Source: JAEUOS01 sp964470865 (GTDB lineage Bacteria; Pseudomonadota; Gammaproteobacteria; Burkholderiales; JAEUOS01). Taken from it: a stretch of DNA of 64,000 nucleotides. Of this stretch, positions 25,129 to 33,870 are shown in pieces (position 1 is the stretch's first letter; each line of letters starts with the position of its first letter). The translations under genes were made by a program, and so were the position numbers. Location: the NCBI GenBank assembly GCA_964470865.1, contig CAYYFR010000002.1, positions 1 to 64,000 of the forward strand. The letters are read 5' to 3'. The notes under the pieces were generated by a model that searched no databases, was not told where the DNA came from, and saw only the letters and a program-made list of their open reading frames with translations.

Positions 25129-25563
25129 ATGTATAGCCTTAGAGTCGGGGATATCCTGGACCAGACCCGGCTGGTCACGGCAGCGCCGGATTTGCCCGTC
25201 AATGCGGCGGCCAAGCTGATGGCTCTCGAGCAGGTCGGGGCCATTCTTGTGATTGATGATGGCCAGTTGGCGGGGATATTCACCGAACGCGACATCGCGT
25301 TCCGCGTGGTGGCAAAAAACCTCGACCCCGGGCTGACGCAGGTATGTGAAGTGATGACCCCGGCGCCTATCACCATAGAGTCGCACAAATCCTTTGGCTA
25401 TGCGTTGCTGCTGATGCACGACAACCGTTTTCGCCATCTGCCCGTGGTCGAAGCCGGCCAATTGATCGGCATCGTCTCGGCACGCAATGCGCTCGACCCC
25501 GATCTTGAGGAATTCGTCGCCGAATCGCAACGCCGGTTGCACCTGTGGCGCGAGGCCGACTGA
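25129..25563 (+). CDS. tandem CBS-domain protein
   Basis: A 144-residue protein made of one CBS pair: MYSLRVGDILDQTRLVTAAP, VGAILVIDDGQLAGIFTERD and then CEVMTPAPITIESHKSFGYA, RFRHLPVVEAGQLIGIVSAR. Such pairs (Bateman modules) bind adenine nucleotides or NAD and act as small stand-alone sensors; the partner is unknown. I start at the ATG 25129 because CBS proteins begin at this motif; a frame from 25042 is also open. The upstream FNR site implies induction under low oxygen. Confidence 0.85.
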   Translation: MYSLRVGDILDQTRLVTAAPDLPVNAAAKLMALEQVGAILVIDDGQLAGIFTERDIAFRVVAKNLDPGLTQVCEVMTPAPITIESHKSFGYALLLMHDNRFRHLPVVEAGQLIGIVSARNALDPDLEEFVAESQRRLHLWREAD

Positions 25564-25679
25564 AGACACAAGTCCCGCCGCAAATTTACCGGAGCGGCAC
25601 CAAACCGCGAGTTCCGCTCGGCGTCATACAGACTGCAAGCCTGGGTGGGAGCGCTACCCGCCTTTTCAACCCGACGGCG

Positions 25680-26405
25680 TCACTGCCGACGTGGCAGCAG
25701 CAGGTCGACCATCGCCAGCAGACGATCGCGCACCGCCGCCAAGTCGATCGTGTCGTCGAGAAGCCACTGCAGCATCACGCCGCGCAGGCTTCCGAGCAGC
25801 AGCACCGACATGCTCGCAGCTTCGATATCGGCGCGAATCTCGCCCTGCGCGATACCGATGCGCAAGTGGGTCTCGAAAAACGCCAACGCCAGCCGGTTGT
25901 AAGCGGCCATGTCGCTCTTGAGTTCGGCGCCCTCCATGAAACCCTCGGTCAATAGCGCCAGCAAGGCGCGGGTCGTGGTCCAACTGCGGTCGCTGCGCCC
26001 GAAGTAGACGCTGATATTGCCGCGAATCGCGTCCAGCCCATCGCGGCGCGGCGCTGCGGCGCGCAGTTGCTCCTGAAAGCGGGCGTTGATATGTGCCGCC
26101 AGCGCGCGCAACAGGCCCGCCTTGTTGCCGAATCGATGGCTCGCCAGCCCGCGGCTATATCCCGCTGCTGCGCCCACGTCTGCCAGCGTCAGTCGCGCAC
26201 TGCCGGCGCGTGCGACGATGCCCAGAGCCGCATCGAGCAAACGCTGCTCGGCTTGCTCGCGCCGCTGCGACTGCGTACGCCGCGGCGGCGCGGCGGGTGC
26301 GGCGGGTGCGGCGGCTGCGGCGGCTGCGGCGGGTGCGGCAAGCCGCTGTCGGCGCGCCGTACCGGTTTGCCTGTGCTGCTGCAAGGTGCGCGGCACCGGC
26401 TTCAC
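25680..26405 (-). CDS. TetR-family regulator with Ala/Pro repeat N-terminus
   Basis: The 241-residue protein has a TetR helix-turn-helix at about residues 55-100: RLLDAALGIVARAGSARLTL, DVGAAAGYSRGLASHRFGNK and AGLLRALAAHINARF. Before it lies an Ala/Pro-rich lead encoded by five 9-bp repeats. The C-terminal ligand domain has LLTEGFMEGAELKSD and SVLLLGSLRGVMLQWL, as in regulators of CoA-ester pathways. Its ATG overlaps the stop of the CoA-transferase gene (ATGA), so both are made together and it likely controls this locus and the divergent acyl-CoA dehydrogenases. Confidence 0.85.
   Translation of the reverse strand: MKPVPRTLQQHRQTGTARRQRLAAPAAAAAAAAPAAPAAPPRRTQSQRREQAEQRLLDAALGIVARAGSARLTLADVGAAAGYSRGLASHRFGNKAGLLRALAAHINARFQEQLRAAAPRRDGLDAIRGNISVYFGRSDRSWTTTRALLALLTEGFMEGAELKSDMAAYNRLALAFFETHLRIGIAQGEIRADIEAASMSVLLLGSLRGVMLQWLLDDTIDLAAVRDRLLAMVDLLLPRRQ
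26292..26336. repeat. five tandem 9-bp repeats inside the tetR gene
   Basis: Units GGCGGGTGC, GGCGGGTGC, GGCGGCTGC, GGCGGCTGC, GGCGGGTGC stand head to tail and encode Ala-Pro-Ala or Ala-Ala-Ala on the minus strand. Copy changes would keep the frame. Confidence 0.85.
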
Positions 26406-27649
26406 CCTGACTCGAGCGCGGGCGCCTGTCGAATCACCCCGGCGCCACTCAGGCGCTGCAGTGTCGCATCATCGATGCCGGCTTCGCGCAGCACCTCGAA
26501 GCTTTGTTGCCCCAGACGCGGCGCCGGCAGGCGCACTGTCGCCGGCGTGGTGCCGAAGCGGGTGGGCGGCCGCACTGTGATGGTGGCGCCTTCGCTCGGA
26601 TGCGCCAATGCCTCGAACAGGCCCACCGCCTGCAGATGCGGATGCGCCGGCAACTCGTCGATGCCGTAGATGCGGGTGGCCGGAATATCCAGGCGGTCGC
26701 ACAGCGCCAGACATTCGGCGCTGCTCATTTCCCGTGTGACGCTCACCATGTCGGCATACAGTTCGGCCACCCGCGCGTTGCGCTGGACGCGGTCGTTCAA
26801 ATCGTATTTGGCCGCCAGGTCGGCGCGACCGATGCTGGCGAACAGCGCTTTCCAGTGGTCTGCGGTGTAGGGCAGCATCGCCACGTGGCCGTCGCGCGTG
26901 GGGGCCGGTTTGCGGCCGCCGGCCAGGATGCGCGCGTAGCCCGCCTTCGCGGTGGGCGGCTCGAATGTGAGACCGCCCAAATGCTCCGCCAGGGTGAAGG
27001 CCACCATGGTTTCAAGCATCGGCACTTCGACATACTGTCCCTGGCCGCTGCGTTGGCGGTGAAACAGAGCCGCCAGCACAGCGTTGACCACCGCCAGCCC
27101 GGTGGTCTTGTCGGCCATCAGGGTGGGCGCGAAATCGGGCGCCGCGCGCTCATGGCCGATCAGGGACGCCATGCCGCAGGCGGCCTGGATCACGTCATCG
27201 AATGCCGGTCGGTTGGCATCCGGCCCTTCCTGGCCGAAGCCGGTGGCCACGCAGTAAACGATTTTCGGGTTGAGCGCTGCCACTGCCGCATAGCCCAAGC
27301 CGAGGCGCTCGATCGCCGCCACGCGCATGTTGTGCACCAGCACGTCAACGCCGCTGAGCAACGGCTTGAGCGCGTCCAGGCCGGCCGCGGTCTTGAGATC
27401 GATCGAAAGCGAACGCTTGTTGCGGTTGAGTGCGAGAAAGATCGAACTCATGCCGCGGTGGCGCGACACGCCGTTGGCGCGCATCAGGTCGCCCTCCAGG
27501 GTCTCCACCTTGATCACATCGGCGCCGAAATCGCCCAGGATCTGCGTGGCCAAGGGCCCCAGTACCACCGAAGTCAGGTCGAGCACGCGTACACCGCTCA
27601 AGGGGCCGGATGGTGGCGCTGCACCGGGTGGATGGCTGGAAGGGATCAT
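26402..27649 (-). CDS. CaiB/BaiF family class III CoA-transferase
   Basis: A 415-residue enzyme that moves CoA between carboxylic acids. The N-terminus has VRVLDLTSVVLGPLATQILG and DFGADVIKVE, then LNRNKRSLSIDLK. The catalytic Asp is expected in the NRPAFDDVIQA region (about residue 149). The interlocking second domain has KTTGLAVVNAVLAAL and GQGQYVEVPMLETM. It forms an operon with the TetR gene and diverges from two acyl-CoA dehydrogenases, so it probably activates or exchanges CoA on the same substrate. The acid cannot be deduced. Confidence 0.88.
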   Translation of the reverse strand: MIPSSHPPGAAPPSGPLSGVRVLDLTSVVLGPLATQILGDFGADVIKVETLEGDLMRANGVSRHRGMSSIFLALNRNKRSLSIDLKTAAGLDALKPLLSGVDVLVHNMRVAAIERLGLGYAAVAALNPKIVYCVATGFGQEGPDANRPAFDDVIQAACGMASLIGHERAAPDFAPTLMADKTTGLAVVNAVLAALFHRQRSGQGQYVEVPMLETMVAFTLAEHLGGLTFEPPTAKAGYARILAGGRKPAPTRDGHVAMLPYTADHWKALFASIGRADLAAKYDLNDRVQRNARVAELYADMVSVTREMSSAECLALCDRLDIPATRIYGIDELPAHPHLQAVGLFEALAHPSEGATITVRPPTRFGTTPATVRLPAPRLGQQSFEVLREAGIDDATLQRLSGAGVIRQAPALESG

Positions 27650-27724
27650 GGTGTGGGTGTGCGATGCAGTGGTGAATCAGGTGAAGCGTGACCAAGGCCA
27701 AGCGCAGGCAGGCTAGCATAAAGT

Positions 27725-27740
27725 TTGTTGCCCGACAAAC
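27725..27740. promoter_or_regulatory. inverted repeat in the divergent CoA-gene promoter, candidate TetR operator
   Basis: TTTGTTGC and CCGACAAA form a 16 bp palindrome with two mismatches in the 166 bp gap between the CoA-transferase and acyl-CoA dehydrogenase operons. Size and place suit an operator for the local TetR protein. No experimental or comparative support. Confidence 0.35.
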
Positions 27741-27815
27741 AAATGTATTGCAAAATGGGCGGCTCGTATGGCGCCTGCGTTGCGGCAGCCCCGCCCCTCA
27801 CCAAGGAGTGTTCCG

Positions 27816-28955
27816 ATGCAAGCCGTCACCATCGATCCATGCAATCTGCCGCCGGAATGTGAATCCCTGCGATCCGATGTGCGGGCTTTCATCGCTGAAA
27901 CGCTGGCCGACTTTCCGGCCTCCAGGCGGGTGCGCAACTGGTCCGGTCGCGACCCCGCCTTCAGCCGCAAGCTCGGTGCGCGCGGCTGGATCGGCATGAC
28001 CTGGCCCAGGCGCTACGGCGGGCATGAGCGCACGACGCTCGAGCGCTATGTGGTGCTCGAAGAGTTGCTGGCCTGCGGCGCTCCGGTGGGGGCGCATTGG
28101 GTGGCGGAACGGCAGAGCGCCCTGCTGTTGATGCGCCTGTCGCCGGAGGTGCTGGCGCCGCGCATCGTGCCCGCGATCGCGCGCGGCGAATGCTATTTTT
28201 GTATCGGCATGAGCGAACCGGATTCGGGTTCGGACCTGGCCTCGATCCGCACCCGCGCGGTGCGCACCGATGCCGGCTGGGTGATCAACGGGCGCAAAGT
28301 CTGGACTTCCGGCGCACATATGTCGCAGTACATGATTGCGCTGGTGCGCACCGGTACCCAAGGCGAAACCCGCCATGCCGGCATGTCGCAACTGCTGGTC
28401 GACATGAAAACCCCGGGCCTGACGGTGCGCCCGATCGTCAACCAGTTGGGCGAGCACGATTTCAACGAGGTCACTTTTGACGATGTCCTGGTGCCGCATG
28501 AGTGCCTGATCGGAGTCGAAGGCGACGGCTGGAACCAGGTGTCCGGCGAACTGGCATTCGAGCGCAGCGGGCCCGAGCGCTACCTGAGCTCGACCCAACT
28601 GCTGCTCGAAATGATCGATGCGGCCGAGACCGAAAATCAGCGCCAGGCGGTGGCGATCGGCCGCATCACCGCCAGCTATGCCACCTTGCGCCAGATGTCG
28701 CTGGGCGTATCGGGCATGCTGGCCCGGGGTGAGAATCCGGCGCTGGCGGCAGCGCTGGTGAAGGATCAGGGCGCGCTGGTCGAACAAGCCATGCCCGACA
28801 TCGCGCACGATCTATATGGCGGCTTGGCGCCACCCGGTTCGGCACTGGCACAAGCCATGTCGTACACGGCGTTGGCCGTGCCCTCGTTCTCTCTGCGTGG
28901 CGGCACGCGTGAAATTTTGCGCGGCATCATTGCCAAGGGATTGGGCCTGCGATGA
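27816..28955 (+). CDS. acyl-CoA dehydrogenase, larger subunit-like
   Basis: The 379-residue flavoprotein shows the ACAD signatures CYFCIGMSEPDSGSDLASIR (FAD and substrate contacts) and GGTREILRGIIAKGLGL at the end. N-terminal GWIGMTWPRRYGGHERTTLE is typical of the PimC/ChsE-like heteromeric group. AAGGAG lies eight bases before the ATG at 27816. Its stop overlaps the start of the next dehydrogenase (ATGA); such pairs form mixed tetramers that dehydrogenate bulky or dicarboxylic acyl-CoAs. The substrate is unknown. Confidence 0.88.
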   Translation: MQAVTIDPCNLPPECESLRSDVRAFIAETLADFPASRRVRNWSGRDPAFSRKLGARGWIGMTWPRRYGGHERTTLERYVVLEELLACGAPVGAHWVAERQSALLLMRLSPEVLAPRIVPAIARGECYFCIGMSEPDSGSDLASIRTRAVRTDAGWVINGRKVWTSGAHMSQYMIALVRTGTQGETRHAGMSQLLVDMKTPGLTVRPIVNQLGEHDFNEVTFDDVLVPHECLIGVEGDGWNQVSGELAFERSGPERYLSSTQLLLEMIDAAETENQRQAVAIGRITASYATLRQMSLGVSGMLARGENPALAAALVKDQGALVEQAMPDIAHDLYGGLAPPGSALAQAMSYTALAVPSFSLRGGTREILRGIIAKGLGLR

Positions 28956-30055
28956 GCGACTCGATGATTGAACAAACCGCCACGCGCCTGTTTGGCGATC
29001 ACGTCAACCGCGCCCTTCTCGAGCGCTTCGAAGAAGGCCAGAAGCCGGCGCGGCTGTGGCAACTGGTAGTCGAGAACGGTCTCGACCTCGCCCTGGCGCC
29101 GGAAGCGGCCGGTGGCATCGGCGCCAGCTGGAACGAGGCCTATCCGATTTTGCGGGCGCTCGGCTACCACCAGGTGCCGCTGCCGTTGGCCGAAACCATG
29201 ATCGCCGCGTTGCTGCTGGGAAAAGCCGGCATCGAGATTCCCGCCGGCCCGATCGCCCTGATCGACGAAGGTCGGGACAATTCGATCCAGTACTCAGGCG
29301 CGGCCGGCGCCACGGTGCTCGATGGCAGCGCCCGCCGCGTCGCCTGGGCCAGCGAATGCCGCTGGGCCGTAGCGGCATTGAACGATTGCGATATCTGCCT
29401 GGTCGATATCAGCCAGGGGCCCACGGTGCAAGTCACGCGACAGCGCAACCAGGCGCGCGAACCGCAGGATGACCTGAGATTCGAGGGCGCGCGCGTCGCC
29501 GCCCGCGCCGCCAACCCGTTCCCTGCCCTCGATGCGCCGCTGCGCAGCTTCGGCGCTTTGGCCAAGAGCGCCATGATGGTGGGCGCGATGGAATGGGTGC
29601 TGGAACAATCGACCCAGTATGCGATGGACCGTGTGCAATTCGGCCGCGCCATCGGCAAGAACCAGGCGATCCAGCAATCGCTTGCGTTGCTGGCCGGCGA
29701 AGTCGCCTGCGCGCGCGCGGCAGCGCTGGTTGCCGCCTCTGACTCTCCTTCGGCGTTGGCCCACGATTGCGCTGCGGCCCTGTTCAGCATAGCGGTGGCC
29801 AAGATCAGGGTGGGCGAAGCGGCAACCCGTGCCACCTCGATCGCGCATCAGGTGCATGGCGCGATCGGCTTCACCTACGAGCACGGCCTCAATTACGCCA
29901 CGCGCCGCCTGTGGGCCTGGCGCGAAGCTTGTGGTGCCGACGCCTTTTGGGCGGAGCAACTCGGGCGCGCCGCGATCGCCGCGCGCGCCGGCGGGTTCTG
30001 GCCTGCCGTCACGCATCGTCATTTCGGCGGGCAGGCGCTGCGCGCGCCGCGTTGA
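28952..30055 (+). CDS. acyl-CoA dehydrogenase, smaller subunit-like
   Basis: The 367-residue partner keeps ACAD shape but is more diverged: LALAPEAAGGIGASWNEAYP near the N-terminus, QYAMDRVQFGRAIGKNQAIQ in the C-terminal helical domain, and AIGFTYEHGLNYATRRLWAW with the arginine-rich end seen in PimD-like subunits. The usual CxxMTEPxxGSD block is absent, so FAD and substrate sites may be shared with the preceding subunit. It overlaps that gene by four bases. Confidence 0.85.
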   Translation: MSDSMIEQTATRLFGDHVNRALLERFEEGQKPARLWQLVVENGLDLALAPEAAGGIGASWNEAYPILRALGYHQVPLPLAETMIAALLLGKAGIEIPAGPIALIDEGRDNSIQYSGAAGATVLDGSARRVAWASECRWAVAALNDCDICLVDISQGPTVQVTRQRNQAREPQDDLRFEGARVAARAANPFPALDAPLRSFGALAKSAMMVGAMEWVLEQSTQYAMDRVQFGRAIGKNQAIQQSLALLAGEVACARAAALVAASDSPSALAHDCAAALFSIAVAKIRVGEAATRATSIAHQVHGAIGFTYEHGLNYATRRLWAWREACGADAFWAEQLGRAAIAARAGGFWPAVTHRHFGGQALRAPR

Positions 30056-30194
30056 GCGGCGGTTGAGCGGAAACACCGAAGCCACAGCCGCCACCGCGCG
30101 ACCTTCCCCGCTGCGTTGGCCTCGCGTCAAGCGCACCCTAGCAAACCAGGCGAGTCGCCATCCAACAACAAGCACACACCATCGGAGCTACTTC

Positions 30195-30983
30195 ATGACC
30201 ACCACGCAAACCAACGCCCCAGTGCAAATCAGCCGCGACGCCCATGTAGCGATCGTCGAAATCTGCAAGCCACCGCACAACTTCTTCGACCCTGAAATGC
30301 TGCAGGCACTGGCCGCCGCCTTCGAGGAAGTCGACAACGACCCCGACTACCGCAGCATCGTGCTGTGCGCGCAGGGCACGTCGTTTTGCGCCGGCGCTGA
30401 TTTCAGCAAGCGCGAAGTGCGCCCGGCGCATGACAGCCCGCGCCGTGTCAACCCGATCTACGACGAGGCGCTACGCATGTTCGCCTGTGCCAAACCGGTG
30501 GTGGCCGCGATTCAAGGCGCCGCTATCGGCGGCGGCCTGGGCCTGGCACTGGTCGGCGATTTTCGCGTGACCTGCGCCGAAGCGCGCTTCTCGGCCAATT
30601 TCAATCGCCTGGGTTTCCACCCCGGCTTCGGCCTCTCGGTCACCCTGCCGCGCCTGATCGGCATGCAGAAAGCCGCTTTGATGTTCTACACCGGGCGCCG
30701 CGTCGGTGGTGAAGAGGCACTGGCAATGGGAATGGCGGACCTGCTGGTCGAACGCGACGCCGTGCGCGCCGAGGCGATCAAACTGGCGCGCGACATCGCC
30801 GTATCGGCGCCGCTGGCGGTGCAATCGACCCGCGCCACGCTGCGCCGCGGCCTGGTCGAAGCGATTCGCGCCGCCGTGGCGCACGAAAGCATCGAGCAAA
30901 ACCGCCAGTTCAAGAGCGAAGACTTCAAGGAAGGCGTGGCCGCGATGGCCGCGCGGCGCGAGCCGGCTTTCAAGGGGAGATAG
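30195..30983 (+). CDS. enoyl-CoA hydratase/isomerase family protein
   Basis: A 262-residue crotonase-fold protein. The oxyanion hole is formed by FCAGADFSKRE and AAIGGGLGLALVGDFRV; LGFHPGFGLSVTLPRLIG carries the second segment, but the usual catalytic Glu pair reads as His/Gly here, so it may be an isomerase, hydrolase or non-standard hydratase. I take the ATG at 30195 since the longer frame has no family match and overlaps the previous gene. It is the last gene of the acyl-CoA dehydrogenase cluster. Confidence 0.85.
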   Translation: MTTTQTNAPVQISRDAHVAIVEICKPPHNFFDPEMLQALAAAFEEVDNDPDYRSIVLCAQGTSFCAGADFSKREVRPAHDSPRRVNPIYDEALRMFACAKPVVAAIQGAAIGGGLGLALVGDFRVTCAEARFSANFNRLGFHPGFGLSVTLPRLIGMQKAALMFYTGRRVGGEEALAMGMADLLVERDAVRAEAIKLARDIAVSAPLAVQSTRATLRRGLVEAIRAAVAHESIEQNRQFKSEDFKEGVAAMAARREPAFKGR

Positions 30984-31218
30984 CGTCGGCGAGGCCCCGC
31001 CCCTGACGCCTGAAGCTGCAGATCGTGGGGCTTGCGCATGCGTTGCCAGCCAAACCTTGGTCGAGCCCCGAAGCTGGGGTTGGCAGCACCCCGGGCATGA
31101 CCAATGATTGCACTTGCTGACCTACCCACAGCGACCATTTCGGACCGGCGCGTGCCGCTCCTTCTTTAGGCGTTAGCCCGATCATCGAAGCTGTTTGCGC
31201 GCTCGATGTAGACGCCGC
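30984..31218. other. intergenic stretch without a recognised gene
   Basis: Two hundred and thirty-five bases between the hydratase and the converging pgeF gene. An open minus-strand frame (30970-31185) overlaps the hydratase 3' end and shows no family features. No T-tract hairpin is evident. Confidence 0.5.
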
Positions 31219-31974
31219 CTAACTTCCCGCCAGCCAGATCAGCGCCGCCATCCGCCCACTCTTTCCCTGGTCGCGCCGATGCGAAAACATGCGCCGGTCG
31301 GCAACCGTACAAAAGCCGCCACCACCCACACTGGTGACATCCAGCGCCGCCAGCCGTTGCCGCGCCAGCGCATACAGATCGCACAGCCATTTTCCCGGCC
31401 GTCCCGGATAGGGGCGAAAGGCGGCGTGTGCCGCCGGATCGTGTGCAACAAAGGCTTGCAGCACGTCGTCGCCAACTTCGAAATTGTCCGGTCCGATGGC
31501 CGGGCCCAGCCATGCCAGCAGACGCTCACCCGGCACGCCCATGGCGCGCACGGTGGCTTCGATCACGCCGCCAGACAGGCCGCGCCAGCCGGCATGGGCG
31601 AGCGCTACCGCGCCGCCCTGGCGAGCGCACAGAAACACCGGCATGCAGTCGGCCACCATCACCACGCAGGTCACGCCCGGCTGGTCGGTCCACGAGGCAT
31701 CGGCTTCGACTTCGGCCTGGCCGGCGATGCTTGCCGCCGCGATCACGGTGCTGCCGTGCACCTGGCGCAACCATGCCGGTTCGGACTGCAGGCAGGCGCG
31801 CAGGATGGCGCGGTTGCGCTCGACATTGCCCAACGCATCGCCACTGCCAAGGCCCAGGTTCATGCTGTCAAACGGTGGCGGGCTGATACCGCCGGCGCGG
31901 GTGGTGAAGCATGCCCGCACACCTGCCGGTGCCGGCCAGTCGGGCACGATCCACTCGCGATGGATGTCGTTCAT
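31219..31974 (-). CDS. pgeF: purine nucleoside phosphorylase / laccase-domain protein (YfiH/PgeF)
   Basis: A 251-residue protein with the complete YfiH pattern: ACFTTRAGGISPPPFDSMNL, LRQVHGSTVI, DASWTDQPGVTCVVMVADCM and LAHAGWRGLSGGVIEATV. The three metal ligands (His in QVHG, Cys in ADC, His in AHAGWRG) are present. The family was named multicopper laccase but acts on purine nucleosides or edits peptidoglycan precursors. The stop region of rluD overlaps its ATG (ATGA), the usual rluD-pgeF operon. Confidence 0.9.
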   Translation of the reverse strand: MNDIHREWIVPDWPAPAGVRACFTTRAGGISPPPFDSMNLGLGSGDALGNVERNRAILRACLQSEPAWLRQVHGSTVIAAASIAGQAEVEADASWTDQPGVTCVVMVADCMPVFLCARQGGAVALAHAGWRGLSGGVIEATVRAMGVPGERLLAWLGPAIGPDNFEVGDDVLQAFVAHDPAAHAAFRPYPGRPGKWLCDLYALARQRLAALDVTSVGGGGFCTVADRRMFSHRRDQGKSGRMAALIWLAGS

Positions 31975-32951
31975 GCCGGTTGCAGACTATCGAGGAATTC
32001 ACGCACGTCGCTCGGCAGCGGCGCCTCCCATTGCATTGGCGCCGCACTCACCGGATGGGCGATCGCCAGCCGCAGCGCATGCAGTACCTGGCGCGGGAAC
32101 CAGCCGCGCCAGGGTTGCCTGCCATAGGTTTGATCGCCGACGATCGGCAATCCGAGGTGCTGCATGTGGACGCGAATCTGGTGGGTGCGACCGCTTTCCA
32201 GGCGACATTCGACCAGGGTTGCCGGCAGCTCTTCGCGCCGCAAGTGGCGTAGCACACGGTAGTGGGTGATCGCCGGCTTGGCACCGGCGGCATGGTCGGC
32301 CAGTACCGCCATGCGCGTGCGCTGCGTCGGGTGGCGCCCGATGGCTGCATTGATCACGCCCGGCGTGGCAACCTTCCCCGACAACAGCGCGAGGTACTCG
32401 CGCTTGACGCTGCGCGCCTGCATCTGGCGCACCAGGTTGGTTTGCGCTTCAAGGGTGCGGGCCACCACCAGCAGGCCACTGGTGTCCTTGTCGAGTCGGT
32501 GCACGATGCCGGCGCGCGGCACGGCGGCCAACTCCGGCGCGTAGTGCAGGAGCGCGTTGAGCATGGTGCCGTCCCGGTTGCCGGCCGCCGGGTGCGCCAC
32601 CAGACCTGCGGGCTTGTCCAGAACGATGATCGCCGCGTCTTCATACAGGATCGACAGCGCAATCGCCTGCGGCTCGAACACGCCGGCGTCGGCGGCGGCC
32701 AGGGGAAATACCGCAATCGCCTCGCCACCCTTCAAACGCTGCTTGGGCGTGGCCGGCCGTGCATCCACGCTGACGCGCCCGGCCTCGACCCAGGATTGCA
32801 GGCGGCTGCGCGAGTACTGCGGCAGCAGGCGCGCCAGCACCTGATCGAGCCGCAGGCCCAGAGCGTCGGTCGGCACGACCAGGCGAATCGCCTCGTCAGC
32901 GGCGAGGCCTCCGTTATAATCTCGCAGTTGTGTTTCACCGGTTACTCGCAT
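31971..32951 (-). CDS. rluD: 23S rRNA pseudouridine synthase RluD
   Basis: A 326-residue enzyme making pseudouridines in 23S rRNA helix 69. An S4 domain (LRLDQVLARLLPQYSRSRLQ) precedes the catalytic domain with AGIVHRLDKDTSGLLVVART (catalytic Asp) and LESGRTHQIRVHMQHLG. I start at ATG 32951, which shares two bases with the opposite bamD ATG (32950). That requires the bamD promoter to lie inside the first codons of rluD, so a later start (for example GTG codons near VVPTDALG) is possible. Confidence 0.88.
   Translation of the reverse strand: MRVTGETQLRDYNGGLAADEAIRLVVPTDALGLRLDQVLARLLPQYSRSRLQSWVEAGRVSVDARPATPKQRLKGGEAIAVFPLAAADAGVFEPQAIALSILYEDAAIIVLDKPAGLVAHPAAGNRDGTMLNALLHYAPELAAVPRAGIVHRLDKDTSGLLVVARTLEAQTNLVRQMQARSVKREYLALLSGKVATPGVINAAIGRHPTQRTRMAVLADHAAGAKPAITHYRVLRHLRREELPATLVECRLESGRTHQIRVHMQHLGLPIVGDQTYGRQPWRGWFPRQVLHALRLAIAHPVSAAPMQWEAPLPSDVREFLDSLQPA
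32892..32920 (+). promoter_or_regulatory. promoter candidate for bamD
   Basis: A consensus TATAAT at 32915-32920 with a poor -35 (TCGTCA, 17 bp spacer) would start transcription about 23 bases before the bamD ATG. It lies within the predicted rluD 5' coding region on the other strand. Confidence 0.4.
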
Positions 32952-33771
32952 GACCCGCAATCCTAGCCTACATTCGCGCGTGATCGCACTCGTCGCCGCG
33001 TTATGCGCAAGCCTGCTGCTGGCGGCATGCGGCAGCTCGCCCAACGTCAATGATGAAACAGCCGGTTGGTCGGCGCAGAAGATCTATACCGAAGCACGCG
33101 AGGAAATGCGCGGCGGCGGCTGGGACAAGGCGATCAAGCTGCTTGAATCGCTGGAAGCCAAGTATCCGTTCGGCCGCTACGCGCAGCAGGCGCAGATCGA
33201 CATCGCCTACTCCTACTGGAAGAGCAACGACCTGGCCTCCTCGGTGGCGGCTTGCGATCGCTTCGTCAAGCTCTACCCGAATCATGAGTTTCTCGACTAC
33301 GTCTACTACCTGCGCGGCCTGGTTCTGTTCAACGAAGACCTGGGGCTTTTGGGCAAGGTTTCGCGCCAGGATCCGACCGAGCGCGACAACCGTTCGGCAC
33401 GCGAATCCTTCGACACCTTCAAAATCCTGCTCGACCGGTTTCCGCAAAGCAAGTATGCGGAAGATGCGCGCCTGCGCCTCAAATACCTGATCAATGCCCT
33501 GGCGCAATATGAAGTTCACGTGGCGCGCTACTACCTGCGGCGCGGCGCGTTTCTGGCGGCAGCCAACCGCGCGCAATTCATGATCACGACTTATCCCAAC
33601 GCGCCGGCGCAGGAAGAGGCCTTGTTCCTGATGATGGCTGCCTATGATGCGATGGGCCTGACTGATCTGCGCGACGACACCAAACGCGTGATCGACCGCA
33701 ATTATCCGAACAGCGAAATCGTGCGCAACCGCGGCCCCAAGGACAATCGTCCCTGGTGGATGCTCTGGTAG
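32950..33771 (+). CDS. bamD: outer membrane assembly lipoprotein BamD (ComL)
   Basis: The 273-residue lipoprotein has a signal peptide ending in the lipobox LLLAACGSS. TPR-like repeats follow: KIYTEAREEMRGGGWDKAIK, LEAKYPFGRYAQQAQIDIAY, FVKLYPNHEFLDYVYYLRG and FLMMAAYDAMGLTDLRDD. These match BamD, the essential partner of BamA in inserting beta-barrel proteins into the outer membrane. It diverges from rluD, a conserved arrangement in betaproteobacteria. Confidence 0.94.
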   Translation: MTRNPSLHSRVIALVAALCASLLLAACGSSPNVNDETAGWSAQKIYTEAREEMRGGGWDKAIKLLESLEAKYPFGRYAQQAQIDIAYSYWKSNDLASSVAACDRFVKLYPNHEFLDYVYYLRGLVLFNEDLGLLGKVSRQDPTERDNRSARESFDTFKILLDRFPQSKYAEDARLRLKYLINALAQYEVHVARYYLRRGAFLAAANRAQFMITTYPNAPAQEEALFLMMAAYDAMGLTDLRDDTKRVIDRNYPNSEIVRNRGPKDNRPWWMLW

Positions 33772-33870
33772 CAGGCTGCGGAAAGTGCGCGGGTGGCCCT
33801 CAAAGCCGGCCGCGGTGGCCACACCGTAAGCGGCGATTGCTGACGCGGCAAGCGCGCCGCGCAGCACGCT

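Noticed and set aside
26290..26340. Possible CRISPR-like repeats
   Set aside because: Nine-base units without spacers inside a coding frame; a coding microsatellite.
30970..31185. 71-codon minus-strand frame after the hydratase gene
   Set aside because: Overlaps the 3' end of a real gene, no ribosome site, no motif.
31140..31185. Integron attC-like TTAGGCGTTAGCCC
   Set aside because: Only one core-like heptamer and no matching partner site or integron integrase.
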